Shown here: one piece after another, positions 45,344-53,403 of the stretch
How the letters are laid out: every line of letters begins with the position of its first letter
Numbering within the stretch: the stretch's first letter is position 1
Assembly: GCA_002435755.1 (NCBI GenBank)
Contig: DIYH01000018.1
Coordinates: 11,175-75,174, forward strand
From: Flammeovirgaceae bacterium UBA6059
GTDB taxonomy: Bacteria; Bacteroidota; Bacteroidia; Cytophagales; Cyclobacteriaceae
Direction of reading: 5' to 3'
DNA: 64,000 bases
Notes under the pieces: generated by a model
Database searches by the model: none
Told to the model about the DNA's origin: nothing
Seen by the model: the letters and a program-made list of their open reading frames with translations, nothing else
Made by a program: the position numbers and the translations under genes

Positions 45344-46129
45344 TTATTGGCCTTTGAAGTTGGCCTTACGCTTTTCAACAAATGCTGCGGCCCCTTCTTT
45401 GAAGTCCTCAGTACCACAGCAGCGTGCAAAGGCATTGGCCTCAGTCTGATAGCCATTTTCTTCCTTATTGTAAACTGCATTGACACAGTCCACAACCAAC
45501 CCTATAGCTATTGGTGCCTTACCAGCAATTTTAGCGAGCATCTCATGTGCCTTCTCCAGAAGTGTCGCTTTATCAAGAAAGACATGATTGACCAATCCCA
45601 GCTCTCTGGCTTCTTCAGCATTGATCATATCAGCGGTCATCATCAGTTCGAGTGCTTTCCCTTTACCCACCAATTGCGTAAGTCGTTGAGTTCCACCGTA
45701 TCCGGGAATAATCCCCAAATTCACTTCAGGCTGTCCAAATTTTGCGTTGGCGCTTGCCAACCTCATATGACACGCCATTGCCAGCTCACAACCACCACCT
45801 AGCGCAAAACCATTCACAGCAGCAATCACAGGTGCATGACAGTTCTCTATAAGGTCAAAGATCTCCTGACCACTTTCTGAGAACTTACGACCATTCACAT
45901 CATTAACCTCGGCAAACTCTTTGATGTCGGCACCTGCCACAAAAGCCTTTTCACCAGCACCTGTAAGAATTACACCTTTGATGTCTTTATCATCATAAAT
46001 CGATTGAAAGGTTTCTTTCAATTCGGAGAGTGTATCATGATTTAGAGCGTTGAGTTGGCTTTCACGATCGATAGTAATCGTAAGGATACCATCCTGAAGC
46101 GACAGGGTAAGGTTTTTGAGGTCACTCAT
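45344..46129 (-). CDS. Enoyl-CoA hydratase/isomerase (crotonase) family
   Basis: A 261-residue crotonase-fold enzyme. The first oxyanion-hole segment is KAFVAGADIKEFAEV (about 66-80) and the second is NGFALGGGCELAMACHMRLA (about 105-124), with the two catalytic glutamate positions in GCELAMA and FGQPEVNLGIIPGYGGTQRL (about 133-152). This matches short-chain enoyl-CoA hydratase of fatty acid beta-oxidation, although other crotonase reactions cannot be excluded. It is the first gene of the minus-strand envelope block but has no evident link with it beyond position. A good promoter precedes it. Confidence 0.92.
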   Translation of the reverse strand: MSDLKNLTLSLQDGILTITIDRESQLNALNHDTLSELKETFQSIYDDKDIKGVILTGAGEKAFVAGADIKEFAEVNDVNGRKFSESGQEIFDLIENCHAPVIAAVNGFALGGGCELAMACHMRLASANAKFGQPEVNLGIIPGYGGTQRLTQLVGKGKALELMMTADMINAEEARELGLVNHVFLDKATLLEKAHEMLAKIAGKAPIAIGLVVDCVNAVYNKEENGYQTEANAFARCCGTEDFKEGAAAFVEKRKANFKGQ

Positions 46130-46152
46130 ACTTACTTAGCTGATTCCAGGTT

Positions 46153-46184
46153 CAAGTATATCTATTATTAGCACGCTAATCAAA
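46153..46184 (-). promoter_or_regulatory. Promoter of the crotonase gene and envelope block
   Basis: On the minus strand TTTG (complement of 46181-46184) is followed after 20 bases by TATACTTG (complement of 46153-46160), matching the Bacteroidota TTTG / TAnnTTTG pattern with one mismatch in the -7 box. The predicted leader is about 18 bases. Confidence 0.55.
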
Positions 46185-46305
46185 CCAAATCGTCAAAATG
46201 GACGCTCTTGAAGGCAGAAATGAAGCTTATCGCCAAGAATCCACTGTTAATCGAAAACAAGAGGTCACCTATCTATTAGCCTGCCTAACACTTGATATTT
46301 ATAAC

Positions 46306-46313
46306 TAGCTTTG
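46306..46313 (+). promoter_or_regulatory. -7 box candidate abutting the T9SS cargo gene
   Basis: TAGCTTTG matches TAnnTTTG exactly and ends 4 bases before the ATG at 46318. Transcription from it would start at about the start codon. No TTTG at the right upstream distance. Confidence 0.3.
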
Positions 46314-46317
46314 CTTT

Positions 46318-47469
46318 ATGAGATTGGGAATCGTATTATTTTCATTTTCCTTTTTTTCTCACATCGCTCTTGCACAGTTCGAGACTGTCAATGATGACGT
46401 GACCAAACTAAGGGTCTGGAACGATGCTGCTAATTGGCGAAGTGACGCTGGTTTTGCAGGTCAGCCAGGGGGTACATTACCCAATGTAGATGCTAATAGT
46501 GAAAGCATCACTATACGAGGATATGTGACAAGAACAGGCAATTTAACATTGGGCAATGATGGAAATGATCCTGGACAAAATTTCACAGTAGTAGATACAC
46601 TGATCGTTTATGGTGATGTTGATTTTGAGAATAACTCACTGGACCTGGTAGTGAGTGGAGTAATGATAGTTTTTGGGCAGATGCTCATCAAGAATCAGAT
46701 TGATGTAGGAAATGGAGGTATTCTGTACGTTCGGGATAACTTTACTTTTTCAGGAGGACAAGGCGATTATTCTAATACTGGAGGAGGTGAGCTGTATGTA
46801 GGAGGAACGCTGAGTGGAGATGGTGCACCGCCTGCATCAGAAGACTTAGACCTAAGTACTTTAGACAATAATGGTAACGATGGAGACCAGGAACTCTTCA
46901 ATTTTATAACTGATGGGGGTGGTGACGGAATTCTCCCAGTGGAACTCCTCTTCTTCAACGGTTTTGAGGGAAATAATGGGACAGTCGAATTATCATGGGC
47001 AACTGCTACAGAGGAAAACTTCGAATACTTTGAGATAGCCCATTCGTTAGACGGTAAAAATTTTAATGTCATCGCAACGGTACCCGGCAATGGCAACACC
47101 ACTACAAGACACGACTACAGTTATATTCATGTTGCTGCTTACAGCGGGCTGAATTATTACCAACTCAAGTCAGTGGATTATGATGGATATACAGAGATCT
47201 TTCCTTTGGTAGCAGTCCAACTCAATCGGCAACTTGACCCTCAGATATTCCCAAATCCTAGCACAGGCGATCTGCTCCACTTCAGTGGCTTGGATGCCCT
47301 CAATCCATTCTCGGTAGAGATAGTCTCACTCAATGGTCAACGTCACTTCTTTCAGGAAGCTATTCTGGATAACAGGCTCAGACTTAATCCCGCATTGAGC
47401 CCTGGACTCTACATTGTCAACATCTCTGTTGGAAAAGAGCATTTTTCTCAAAGACTGCTGATCAAATAA
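46318..47469 (+). CDS. Secreted protein with T9SS type A sorting domain
   Basis: A 383-residue surface or secreted protein. Residues 1-19 are a signal peptide ending IALAQ. Residues 25-195 are Gly/Asn/Asp-rich with repeated strand-turn patterns (DTLIVYGDVDFENNSLDLVV, GGILYVRDNFTFSGG), resembling a short beta-helix. Residues 205-300 form a fibronectin-like unit common in Bacteroidota exoproteins (LPVELLFFNGFEGNNGTVEL, EENFEYFEIAHSLDGKNF, GLNYYQLKSVDYDGY). The last about 75 residues are the type A C-terminal signal, with IFPNPSTGDLLHF, VEIVSLNGQ and the ending LSPGLYIVNISVG...RLLIK. It is a likely client of SprA, PorV and PorU. The function of the body is unknown. Confidence 0.88.
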   Translation: MRLGIVLFSFSFFSHIALAQFETVNDDVTKLRVWNDAANWRSDAGFAGQPGGTLPNVDANSESITIRGYVTRTGNLTLGNDGNDPGQNFTVVDTLIVYGDVDFENNSLDLVVSGVMIVFGQMLIKNQIDVGNGGILYVRDNFTFSGGQGDYSNTGGGELYVGGTLSGDGAPPASEDLDLSTLDNNGNDGDQELFNFITDGGGDGILPVELLFFNGFEGNNGTVELSWATATEENFEYFEIAHSLDGKNFNVIATVPGNGNTTTRHDYSYIHVAAYSGLNYYQLKSVDYDGYTEIFPLVAVQLNRQLDPQIFPNPSTGDLLHFSGLDALNPFSVEIVSLNGQRHFFQEAILDNRLRLNPALSPGLYIVNISVGKEHFSQRLLIK

Positions 47470-47529
47470 GCTGTAGGTCAGTAAGTTGGTTTTACTTTAA
47501 GTCTCTTTAGGCCACTGATCAAAACTCTT

Positions 47530-47560
47530 TTTGTGTCACCGCAACAAAATTCTACTTTTG
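47530..47560 (+). promoter_or_regulatory. Promoter of icd
   Basis: TTTG at 47530-47533 and TACTTTTG at 47553-47560 are separated by exactly 19 bases, a full match to the Bacteroidota consensus TTTG / TAnnTTTG. Transcription would start near 47567, giving a leader of about 25 bases before the ATG at 47593. This is the best promoter match in the window. Confidence 0.75.
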
Positions 47561-47592
47561 CGGTTAATAGTATTACTATCATCATAACGAGC

Positions 47593-49044
47593 ATGACGAA
47601 TAAAAAGAAAATCACAGTAGCACATGGTGACGGCATAGGCCCGGAGATCATGAATGCAACACTCAGGATACTAGAGGCTGCTAACGCTCCTATTGAGCCT
47701 GAAATCATCGAGATCGGTGAAAAAGTCTATAAAAGTGGAGAGACGTCTGGTATCGCATCAGAGTCATGGAACTCGCTCAGAGATACTAAGGTCTTTTTGA
47801 AGGCACCTATCACTACACCACAAGGTGGAGGCTACAAGAGTCTTAACGTAACCATCCGTAAAACATTAGGACTCTTCGCTAATGTTCGTCCTGTGAATTC
47901 TTTACACCCTTTCATTGTGACCAAACATCCAAAAATGGACGTAGTGATCATAAGAGAAAATGAAGAAGATCTATATGCCGGTATCGAGCACCAACAAACT
48001 CCAGAGGTGGTGCAATGCCTCAAGCTGATCACCCGCCCTGGTTGTGAAAAAATCGTACGATATGCCTTTGAATATGCCAAAGCACATGGTCGTAAGAAGG
48101 TGACATGCTTCTCTAAGGACAATATCATGAAACTCACAGATGGCTTGTTCCATAAGGTATTTAAAGAGATCGGCCAGGAGTATCCTGAGATTGAGCAAGA
48201 GCACATGATCATAGATATTGCATCCGCTGTATTGGCTGATCAGCCAGAGCGACTCGATGTAGTGGTCACTCTTAATCTTTACGGTGATATCGTCAGCGAT
48301 ATTGCAGCACAGATTTCAGGCTCTGTTGGCTTGGGTGGCTCAGCTAACATCGGAGAAAACTGCGCGATGTTTGAGGCCATACATGGATCTGCACCTGACA
48401 TTGCTGGTAAAAGCATCGCCAACCCATCAGGTCTCATCAATGCAGCAGTAATGATGCTCATGCACATCAATGAACCAAAAGTGGCAACACTCATTAAGAA
48501 TGCTCTGTTGGCAACTTTGGAGGATGGCATCCATACTGCAGATATCTATCGAGAAGAAAAAAGCAGGATGAAAGCAACAACCCAGCAGTTTACGGATGCG
48601 ATCATCGAAAGACTCGGTCAGCGACCTTCACAGTTGCAGGCTGTTGATTACAAGGAATCTTCCCAACTGCAGACCGCAGTAAAGGATAGCAAGCAGCCTA
48701 AGGCTCAAAAGACATTGGTTGGCGTTGATGTATTCATTGACTGGGACGATGCTACCAGAAATCCAGAAGTAATTGGCAAGAAACTGGAATCCATAGGTGG
48801 CAATGGTCTCAAACTCAAAATGATCACCAACAGGGGTGTAAAGGTCTATCCTGAGGGAAAACCTGAGACTTTCTGCACCGATCATTGGAGATGTCGATTT
48901 GTCAATGATGGTGAAATGCTAACAAATGCACAGATCATAGATCTACTTGGTAAAGTCCAGAGTAGTGACTTTGACTTTATCAAAACCGAAAATCTATACA
49001 CATTTGATGGTGTGACTGGCTACTCGCTTGGTCAGGGAGAATAA
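47593..49044 (+). CDS. icd: NADP-dependent isocitrate dehydrogenase
   Basis: Isocitrate dehydrogenase oxidatively decarboxylates isocitrate to 2-oxoglutarate in the TCA cycle. The protein has 483 residues from the ATG at 47593; an in-frame GTG at 47533 lies inside the promoter and is rejected. Visible are the N-terminal HGDGIGPEIM, the substrate loop SLNVTIRKTLGLFANVRP, the VVIIRENEEDLYAGIEH segment, the metal-binding aspartates in NLYGDIVSDIAAQISGSVG and the nucleotide-binding IHGSAPDIAGKSIANPSG. A C-terminal domain of roughly 125 residues (about 360-483, after a Gln/Lys-rich linker) is an extension like that of the Thermus-type enzyme and absent from E. coli Icd. It has its own promoter and terminator. 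Confidence 0.94.
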   Translation: MTNKKKITVAHGDGIGPEIMNATLRILEAANAPIEPEIIEIGEKVYKSGETSGIASESWNSLRDTKVFLKAPITTPQGGGYKSLNVTIRKTLGLFANVRPVNSLHPFIVTKHPKMDVVIIRENEEDLYAGIEHQQTPEVVQCLKLITRPGCEKIVRYAFEYAKAHGRKKVTCFSKDNIMKLTDGLFHKVFKEIGQEYPEIEQEHMIIDIASAVLADQPERLDVVVTLNLYGDIVSDIAAQISGSVGLGGSANIGENCAMFEAIHGSAPDIAGKSIANPSGLINAAVMMLMHINEPKVATLIKNALLATLEDGIHTADIYREEKSRMKATTQQFTDAIIERLGQRPSQLQAVDYKESSQLQTAVKDSKQPKAQKTLVGVDVFIDWDDATRNPEVIGKKLESIGGNGLKLKMITNRGVKVYPEGKPETFCTDHWRCRFVNDGEMLTNAQIIDLLGKVQSSDFDFIKTENLYTFDGVTGYSLGQGE

Positions 49045-49070
49045 GAGCGAAACCAGCTATATAGAATACG

Positions 49071-49105
49071 ATAACTGCAAGTCAGGGGCTTGCAGTTATT
49101 TTTTT
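49071..49105 (+). terminator. Rho-independent terminator of icd
   Basis: ATAACTGCAAG (49071-49081) pairs perfectly with CTTGCAGTTAT (49089-49099) around a 7-base loop and is followed by a T run to 49105. The right arm overlaps the stop codon of the convergent tdh gene. Confidence 0.85.
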
Positions 49106-50040
49106 GCCCTTTTACTGAGTTGATGCATGATCTCTTCTACCATCCTTTCAAGATTGTATGCTTCTTTCCAACCCCAGTCCTTTCTGGCAGGTGCATCATC
49201 CACTATCTGAGGCCATGAATCGGCTATCGCTTGTCTAAAATCTGGTGCATACGAAATCGTGAATTCGGGAGCGAACTTCACTACTTCACGATAAATGTCC
49301 GATGGAGTGAAACTCATTGCTCCGACGTTATAGCTGTTCCTTACCAGAATCAAATCCGGATCGGCGGTCATCAGCTCAACTGTCGCACGTATGGCATCAT
49401 CCATATACATCATGGGTAGCATACTATGTGCACCAAGGAAGCACTTAAAGTGTTGATTATCAGCGGCTTTAAAAAAGATGTCTACCGCGTAATCAGTCGT
49501 GCCACCTCCCGGCTTGGCTTTATATCCAATCAGCCCCGGATAACGCAAACTACGAACATCCACCCCAAACTTCTGATGATAGTATTCACACCATTTCTCT
49601 CCCGCTAGCTTGCTGATGCCATAGACTGTATTGGGATTCATGATCGTACGCTGAGGAGTATTCACCTTAGGCGTATCAGGACCAAACACCGCAATAGAAC
49701 TTGGCCAGTATATCTTCTGGATATGTCCTTCACGTGCCAGCTCCAGCACGTGCAGCAGGCTATTCATATTAAGGTCCCAGGCAAACAGCGGGTCACTCTC
49801 GCCCTTAGCAGAAAGAATAGCAGCAAGGTGATAGATGTCAGTAATTTGCTCTTTGGTGATAATATCAAAAAGGGCCTTTTTGTCAGTAGCGTCAAGCAGC
49901 TCAAAGCGTTGATCAGAATGACCATTATTTTTCCGTACATCAGAGGCTATTACACGGTCCTCTCCGTGCAAACGTCGCAATTCAGCCGTAAGCTCCGACC
50001 CCAGCTGGCCATTCGCCCCGATCACTAAGACTTTTGTCAT
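49096..50040 (-). CDS. tdh: L-threonine 3-dehydrogenase, SDR (epimerase-like) type
   Basis: A 314-residue extended short-chain dehydrogenase. The NAD-binding motif GANGQLG is at residues 8-14, the catalytic Tyr-x3-Lys pair is YGISK (Y140, K144), and PSSIAVFGPDTP (113-124) is the segment seen in SDR-type threonine dehydrogenases. It oxidises L-threonine to 2-amino-3-oxobutyrate. The identification is strengthened by the divergent kbl gene 374 bases away, whose product cleaves that unstable intermediate. It is not a true UDP-sugar epimerase in this context. A promoter with both elements recognisable lies just upstream. Confidence 0.9.
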   Translation of the reverse strand: MTKVLVIGANGQLGSELTAELRRLHGEDRVIASDVRKNNGHSDQRFELLDATDKKALFDIITKEQITDIYHLAAILSAKGESDPLFAWDLNMNSLLHVLELAREGHIQKIYWPSSIAVFGPDTPKVNTPQRTIMNPNTVYGISKLAGEKWCEYYHQKFGVDVRSLRYPGLIGYKAKPGGGTTDYAVDIFFKAADNQHFKCFLGAHSMLPMMYMDDAIRATVELMTADPDLILVRNSYNVGAMSFTPSDIYREVVKFAPEFTISYAPDFRQAIADSWPQIVDDAPARKDWGWKEAYNLERMVEEIMHQLSKRAKK

Positions 50041-50060
50041 GGGTAGTGTTGTTTAGGCGG

Positions 50061-50090
50061 CAAAGATAGACACTTCACCCAGCTACCAAT
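50061..50090 (-). promoter_or_regulatory. Promoter of tdh
   Basis: On the minus strand ATTG (complement of 50087-50090) and TATCTTTG (complement of 50061-50068) are 18 bases apart. The -7 box is a full match and the -33 box has three of four bases. The leader would be about 15 bases. Confidence 0.5.
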
Positions 50091-50120
50091 GACCACAAAT
50101 CAAAACTATGGTCATCCATA

Positions 50121-50152
50121 TTTCAGTACCCATGGACACCATCATATATTTG
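50121..50152 (+). promoter_or_regulatory. Promoter of the 83-residue protein gene and kbl
   Basis: TTTC at 50121-50124 and TATATTTG at 50145-50152 are 20 bases apart. The -7 box is a full match and ends 4 bases before the ATG at 50157, so the transcript would have almost no leader. Confidence 0.45.
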
Positions 50153-50156
50153 CGTT

Positions 50157-50408
50157 ATGGATTTCGAGGAGTATCTCATTCAGAAGAAAATCAGCAGTGA
50201 TCTTTTTGCTAAAGGAGATCCAGTCCGATTCGGCGAATTTCAGAAGCTTTTCGATCAAATGCACCCGAATAGCTTTACAGCTCAGAAGCTTTTCCTGATC
50301 AATGAGATAAGAAGAAAGTTCCCGATAGGTAAAGAGGCAACTCCCTCCGGTGATACCATCAAGAAAGTTAAACCTCGTCCTAAAATGATAATCCCCAAAA
50401 AGAAATAA
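50157..50408 (+). CDS. Small conserved-looking protein preceding kbl
   Basis: An 83-residue protein that I cannot assign to a named family. It is mostly helical in character (VRFGEFQKLFDQMHPNSFTA, KLFLINEIRRKFPIG) and ends in a basic, Pro/Lys-rich tail (KVKPRPKMIIPKKK). No membrane segment, signal peptide or cysteine is present, so it is probably cytoplasmic, and the basic tail could contact nucleic acid or an acidic partner. It is followed by the kbl ATG 5 bases after its stop, implying co-translation. The strict packing, a promoter ahead of it and sensible codon use argue that it is real. I have an uncertain memory of similar small proteins beside kbl in other Cytophagales. Confidence 0.7.
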   Translation: MDFEEYLIQKKISSDLFAKGDPVRFGEFQKLFDQMHPNSFTAQKLFLINEIRRKFPIGKEATPSGDTIKKVKPRPKMIIPKKK

Positions 50409-50413
50409 ACAGC

Positions 50414-51604
50414 ATGTACGCATCTACTCAAAAGAGACTCCAGCAGGAAATCGATGATATCAAAACTGCCGGACTATTCAAACAAGAGAGAATCATCACC
50501 ACCCCACAAGGAGCTGATATACGCACCAAAGACGGTAGAGAAGTGATCAATTTTTGCGCTAACAACTACCTTGGGCTTTCGTCTCACCCCAAAGTCATAG
50601 CCGCGGCAAAGGAGGCAATCGACACTCATGGTTTTGGTATGTCATCGGTTCGTTTTATTTGCGGAACCCAGGATATCCACAAGACCTTGGAGGCCAAGCT
50701 TTCAGAATTCCTGGGTACAGAAGACACTATCCTCTATGCTGCTGCCTTTGATGCTAATGGAGGTGTTTTTGAGCCAATTCTTGGCCCTGAAGACGCGATC
50801 GTATCTGACTCACTTAATCATGCTTCTATCATTGACGGTGTGAGACTCTGTAAAGCCCAGCGATTCAGATATGCACATAATGATATGGGTGATCTGGAAG
50901 AGAGGTTGAAAGAGGCATCAGGAGCAAGGTCCAAGATCATCGTGACAGATGGGGTTTTCTCAATGGATGGCACTATTGCTCAGCTGGATCAGATCTGCGA
51001 TCTGGCAGAGAAGTACGACGCTATGGTCATGACTGATGAGTGTCACTCTACGGGATTTATGGGTAAGACAGGTCGTGGCGTTCATGAGTATCGAGATGTT
51101 ATGGGACGAGTGGACATCATAACAGGCACACTTGGTAAAGCCATGGGTGGTGCTTCCGGAGGATTTACCAGTGGTCGCAAAGAGATCATTGAATTGCTAC
51201 GCCAGCGCTCCAGGCCTTATCTATTTTCGAATACTCTGGCTCCTAGTATTACAGGGGCGAGTATCGCTGTGATAGATATGTTGAGTGAGACCACAGAACT
51301 GCGAGATAAGCTCGAAAGTAATACACGCTATTTTCGTGAAAAGATGACAGTTGCTGGTTTTGATATCAAACCTGGCGATCACGCCATTGTACCCATAATG
51401 CTATACGACGCTGTGCTATCCCAAAAAATGGCGGCCCAACTGTTGGATGAGGGAATCTATGTGATCGGCTTCTACTATCCAGTGGTACCTAAAGGCCAGG
51501 CACGCATAAGAGTTCAGATTTCTGCAGTCCATGAACAAGGGCACCTCGACAAAGCAATCAATGCTTTTATCAAAGTTGGGAAGGACCTGAAAGTGATTAA
51601 ATAG
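50414..51604 (+). CDS. kbl: Glycine C-acetyltransferase (2-amino-3-ketobutyrate CoA ligase)
   Basis: A pyridoxal-phosphate enzyme of the alpha-oxoamine synthase family, 396 residues as expected. It splits 2-amino-3-oxobutyrate with CoA to glycine and acetyl-CoA, completing threonine breakdown begun by Tdh. The cofactor lysine is K242 in TGTLGKAMGGASGGF; other family landmarks are CANNYLGLSSHPKV (about 48-61), the phosphate-binding DSLNHASIIDGVRL and VMTDECHSTGFMGKTGRGV. It is co-transcribed with the small protein upstream and divergent from tdh. The 3' end faces cdaA with an 18-base gap and no clear terminator. Confidence 0.96.
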   Translation: MYASTQKRLQQEIDDIKTAGLFKQERIITTPQGADIRTKDGREVINFCANNYLGLSSHPKVIAAAKEAIDTHGFGMSSVRFICGTQDIHKTLEAKLSEFLGTEDTILYAAAFDANGGVFEPILGPEDAIVSDSLNHASIIDGVRLCKAQRFRYAHNDMGDLEERLKEASGARSKIIVTDGVFSMDGTIAQLDQICDLAEKYDAMVMTDECHSTGFMGKTGRGVHEYRDVMGRVDIITGTLGKAMGGASGGFTSGRKEIIELLRQRSRPYLFSNTLAPSITGASIAVIDMLSETTELRDKLESNTRYFREKMTVAGFDIKPGDHAIVPIMLYDAVLSQKMAAQLLDEGIYVIGFYYPVVPKGQARIRVQISAVHEQGHLDKAINAFIKVGKDLKVIK

Positions 51605-51622
51605 TAATTTTGACCGGGAGGC

Positions 51623-52507
51623 TCAAACGGCAGATTTGGCCTCCTCTTTCACCTTAGTTAATACCGATTCCTGTAGTGGGGCTTCTACCTCTTGACCATT
51701 GTCTTCCTCTTCAGATAAGTATCGGTTGATCGTCTTTCGCATTTCCTGTGTGGATTGATTGTGGTACACGTGACCGTTACGGACACTGGACAACTGGCCC
51801 GTTTCTTCCGATACGACAAGGACCAAAGAGTCAGTGACCTCAGACATGCCAATAGCAGCCCTGTGTCTCAAGCCAAACTGTGCTGGCAGATCGTCCTTTT
51901 CCGTGACAGGAAGTATACACCTTGCAGCTATGATCTTACCTTCGTAAATGATGACAGCTCCATCATGTAGTGGGCTGTATTTGTTAAATATCGAGATGAG
52001 TAGTCGCTTAGAGATCAGTGCGTCCATACGGTCCCCCGATTCGGCGTAAAACTTAAGTTCGGAGTTTTTAGATAGTACGATTAGGGCTCCCGTATTAGAA
52101 CCTCCAAGTGTTTTCACGGCTTCAATGATCGGGGTAATATTCTTCCAATGTGTATCCTCCTGTCGCACGAAAATACTTTTCAGGCTATTGACAAAGTTTC
52201 CTTCATCGAACACTGTGATCTTTCCAATTATCAAAAGGAACTTTCGGATCTCTTGCTGAAAAAGTATGATCACAGCGATCACACCCACTTGCATGAACTG
52301 TCCCAGAATGTTCCCCAACAGTTCCATCTCTACAGCATTGACCACAAGGTAAATGAGGTAGATAGATAAAAAGCCAAGGAACACACGGATCGCTACACTG
52401 CCGCGCATGAGCTTGTACACATTGTAAATGAGCACACTCACAAGTAGTATGTCGAAAATGTCGACATAGCTAATGTCCAAAAACCCTATCTTAAATAGAA
52501 GCGTCAC
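51623..52507 (-). CDS. cdaA: Diadenylate cyclase CdaA
   Basis: CdaA condenses two ATP into the second messenger cyclic di-AMP at the inner membrane. The 294-residue protein has three N-terminal membrane helices (about 15-90, with LLVSVLIYNVYKLMRGSVAI) and a DAC domain (about 115-265) with both signature motifs intact: HDGAVII (DGA at 182-184) and GLRHRAAIG (RHR at 214-216). The start is GTG and overlaps the folP stop by four bases, so the two are translationally coupled; this order is common in Bacteroidota. A disordered acidic tail follows the cyclase domain. No c-di-AMP phosphodiesterase is in the window. Confidence 0.95.
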   Translation of the reverse strand: MTLLFKIGFLDISYVDIFDILLVSVLIYNVYKLMRGSVAIRVFLGFLSIYLIYLVVNAVEMELLGNILGQFMQVGVIAVIILFQQEIRKFLLIIGKITVFDEGNFVNSLKSIFVRQEDTHWKNITPIIEAVKTLGGSNTGALIVLSKNSELKFYAESGDRMDALISKRLLISIFNKYSPLHDGAVIIYEGKIIAARCILPVTEKDDLPAQFGLRHRAAIGMSEVTDSLVLVVSEETGQLSSVRNGHVYHNQSTQEMRKTINRYLSEEEDNGQEVEAPLQESVLTKVKEEAKSAV

Positions 52508-53361
52508 CTTCGAAGTAAGTTATACAATTTCACAGTCTCAAACGCTTCTTTCACATCATGCACGCGTAGTAGACCAGCATCATTCATTAACGCATGCATA
52601 TGTAATGCGGTTGTACCGTTCAAGGCTTCTTCCTGAGTAATCCCAAGGCTCTTATAGATAAGCGATTTGCGCGACACTCCTACCATGATTGGTGTATCAA
52701 GCACACTTAAATAGTTAAGATACTTGAGTACTTCGAAACTTTGTTCTGCCTTTTTAGCAAAGCCAATTCCCGGATCGATAATAACATCTGCAACCCCCAT
52801 GGCTCTCAGGTCATGAAGCCTCGATTGGAAAAAATCCAAGAGCATATTCATTAGATCATCATATACTGTTAGCTCGGTCATGTTCTCCGGAGTGCCTCGC
52901 ATGTGCATCATGATGTATGGCACATTCAGTTCTGATACAGTAGCGAACATTTGAGGGTCGAGTTGACCACCGGAAACATCGTTGATAATGTCAGCCCCAC
53001 TAGCAATGGCAGCCTTTGCTACCTGACTTCTAAACGTATCTACAGACACTATACAGGAAGGGTATTCCTGCTTAATGATCTCAACTGCTTGCACAGTCCG
53101 TTTTAATTCTTCTTTAAGCGTAATATTATCTGCGCCCGGTCTGGTAGAGTAACCTCCAACATCAAGAATCGCTGCTCCATCTTCTAGCATTTTTCCGGCT
53201 TTGGAGAGTATCATCCCTCTGGACTGTACCCTGCTTCCTGCATAAAAAGAATCAGGAGTCACATTGAGTATACCCATTATCACAGGACTACTCAAATCGA
53301 ACAACTGGCCTTTGATATTTAGTGACCTTTTAGGATTCCTTTTAGCCGTGAATGACTCCAA
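52504..53361 (-). CDS. folP: Dihydropteroate synthase
   Basis: FolP joins p-aminobenzoate to the pterin pyrophosphate in folate synthesis and is the target of sulfonamides. The 285-residue protein has both family signatures: MGILNVTPDSFYAG (29-42) and LEDGAAILDVGGYSTRPGA (about 54-72), plus INDVSGG, a pterin-binding DPGIGFAKK and GVSRKSLI near the C terminus. The only sensible start is TTG at 53361, because an in-frame stop lies three codons upstream and the first ATG is inside the first signature. It is divergent from the DUF1599 gene with 42 bases between them. Confidence 0.95.
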   Translation of the reverse strand: MESFTAKRNPKRSLNIKGQLFDLSSPVIMGILNVTPDSFYAGSRVQSRGMILSKAGKMLEDGAAILDVGGYSTRPGADNITLKEELKRTVQAVEIIKQEYPSCIVSVDTFRSQVAKAAIASGADIINDVSGGQLDPQMFATVSELNVPYIMMHMRGTPENMTELTVYDDLMNMLLDFFQSRLHDLRAMGVADVIIDPGIGFAKKAEQSFEVLKYLNYLSVLDTPIMVGVSRKSLIYKSLGITQEEALNGTTALHMHALMNDAGLLRVHDVKEAFETVKLYNLLRR

Positions 53362-53403
53362 TATTGGTTAGTTTTATTGCCCTAGAACGATAAATTCAAA
53401 GAC

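Noticed and set aside
46198..46308. Short 36-residue reading frame in the gap before the T9SS cargo gene
   Set aside because: No ribosome binding site or recognisable feature, and its end overlaps a promoter-like box; most likely chance.
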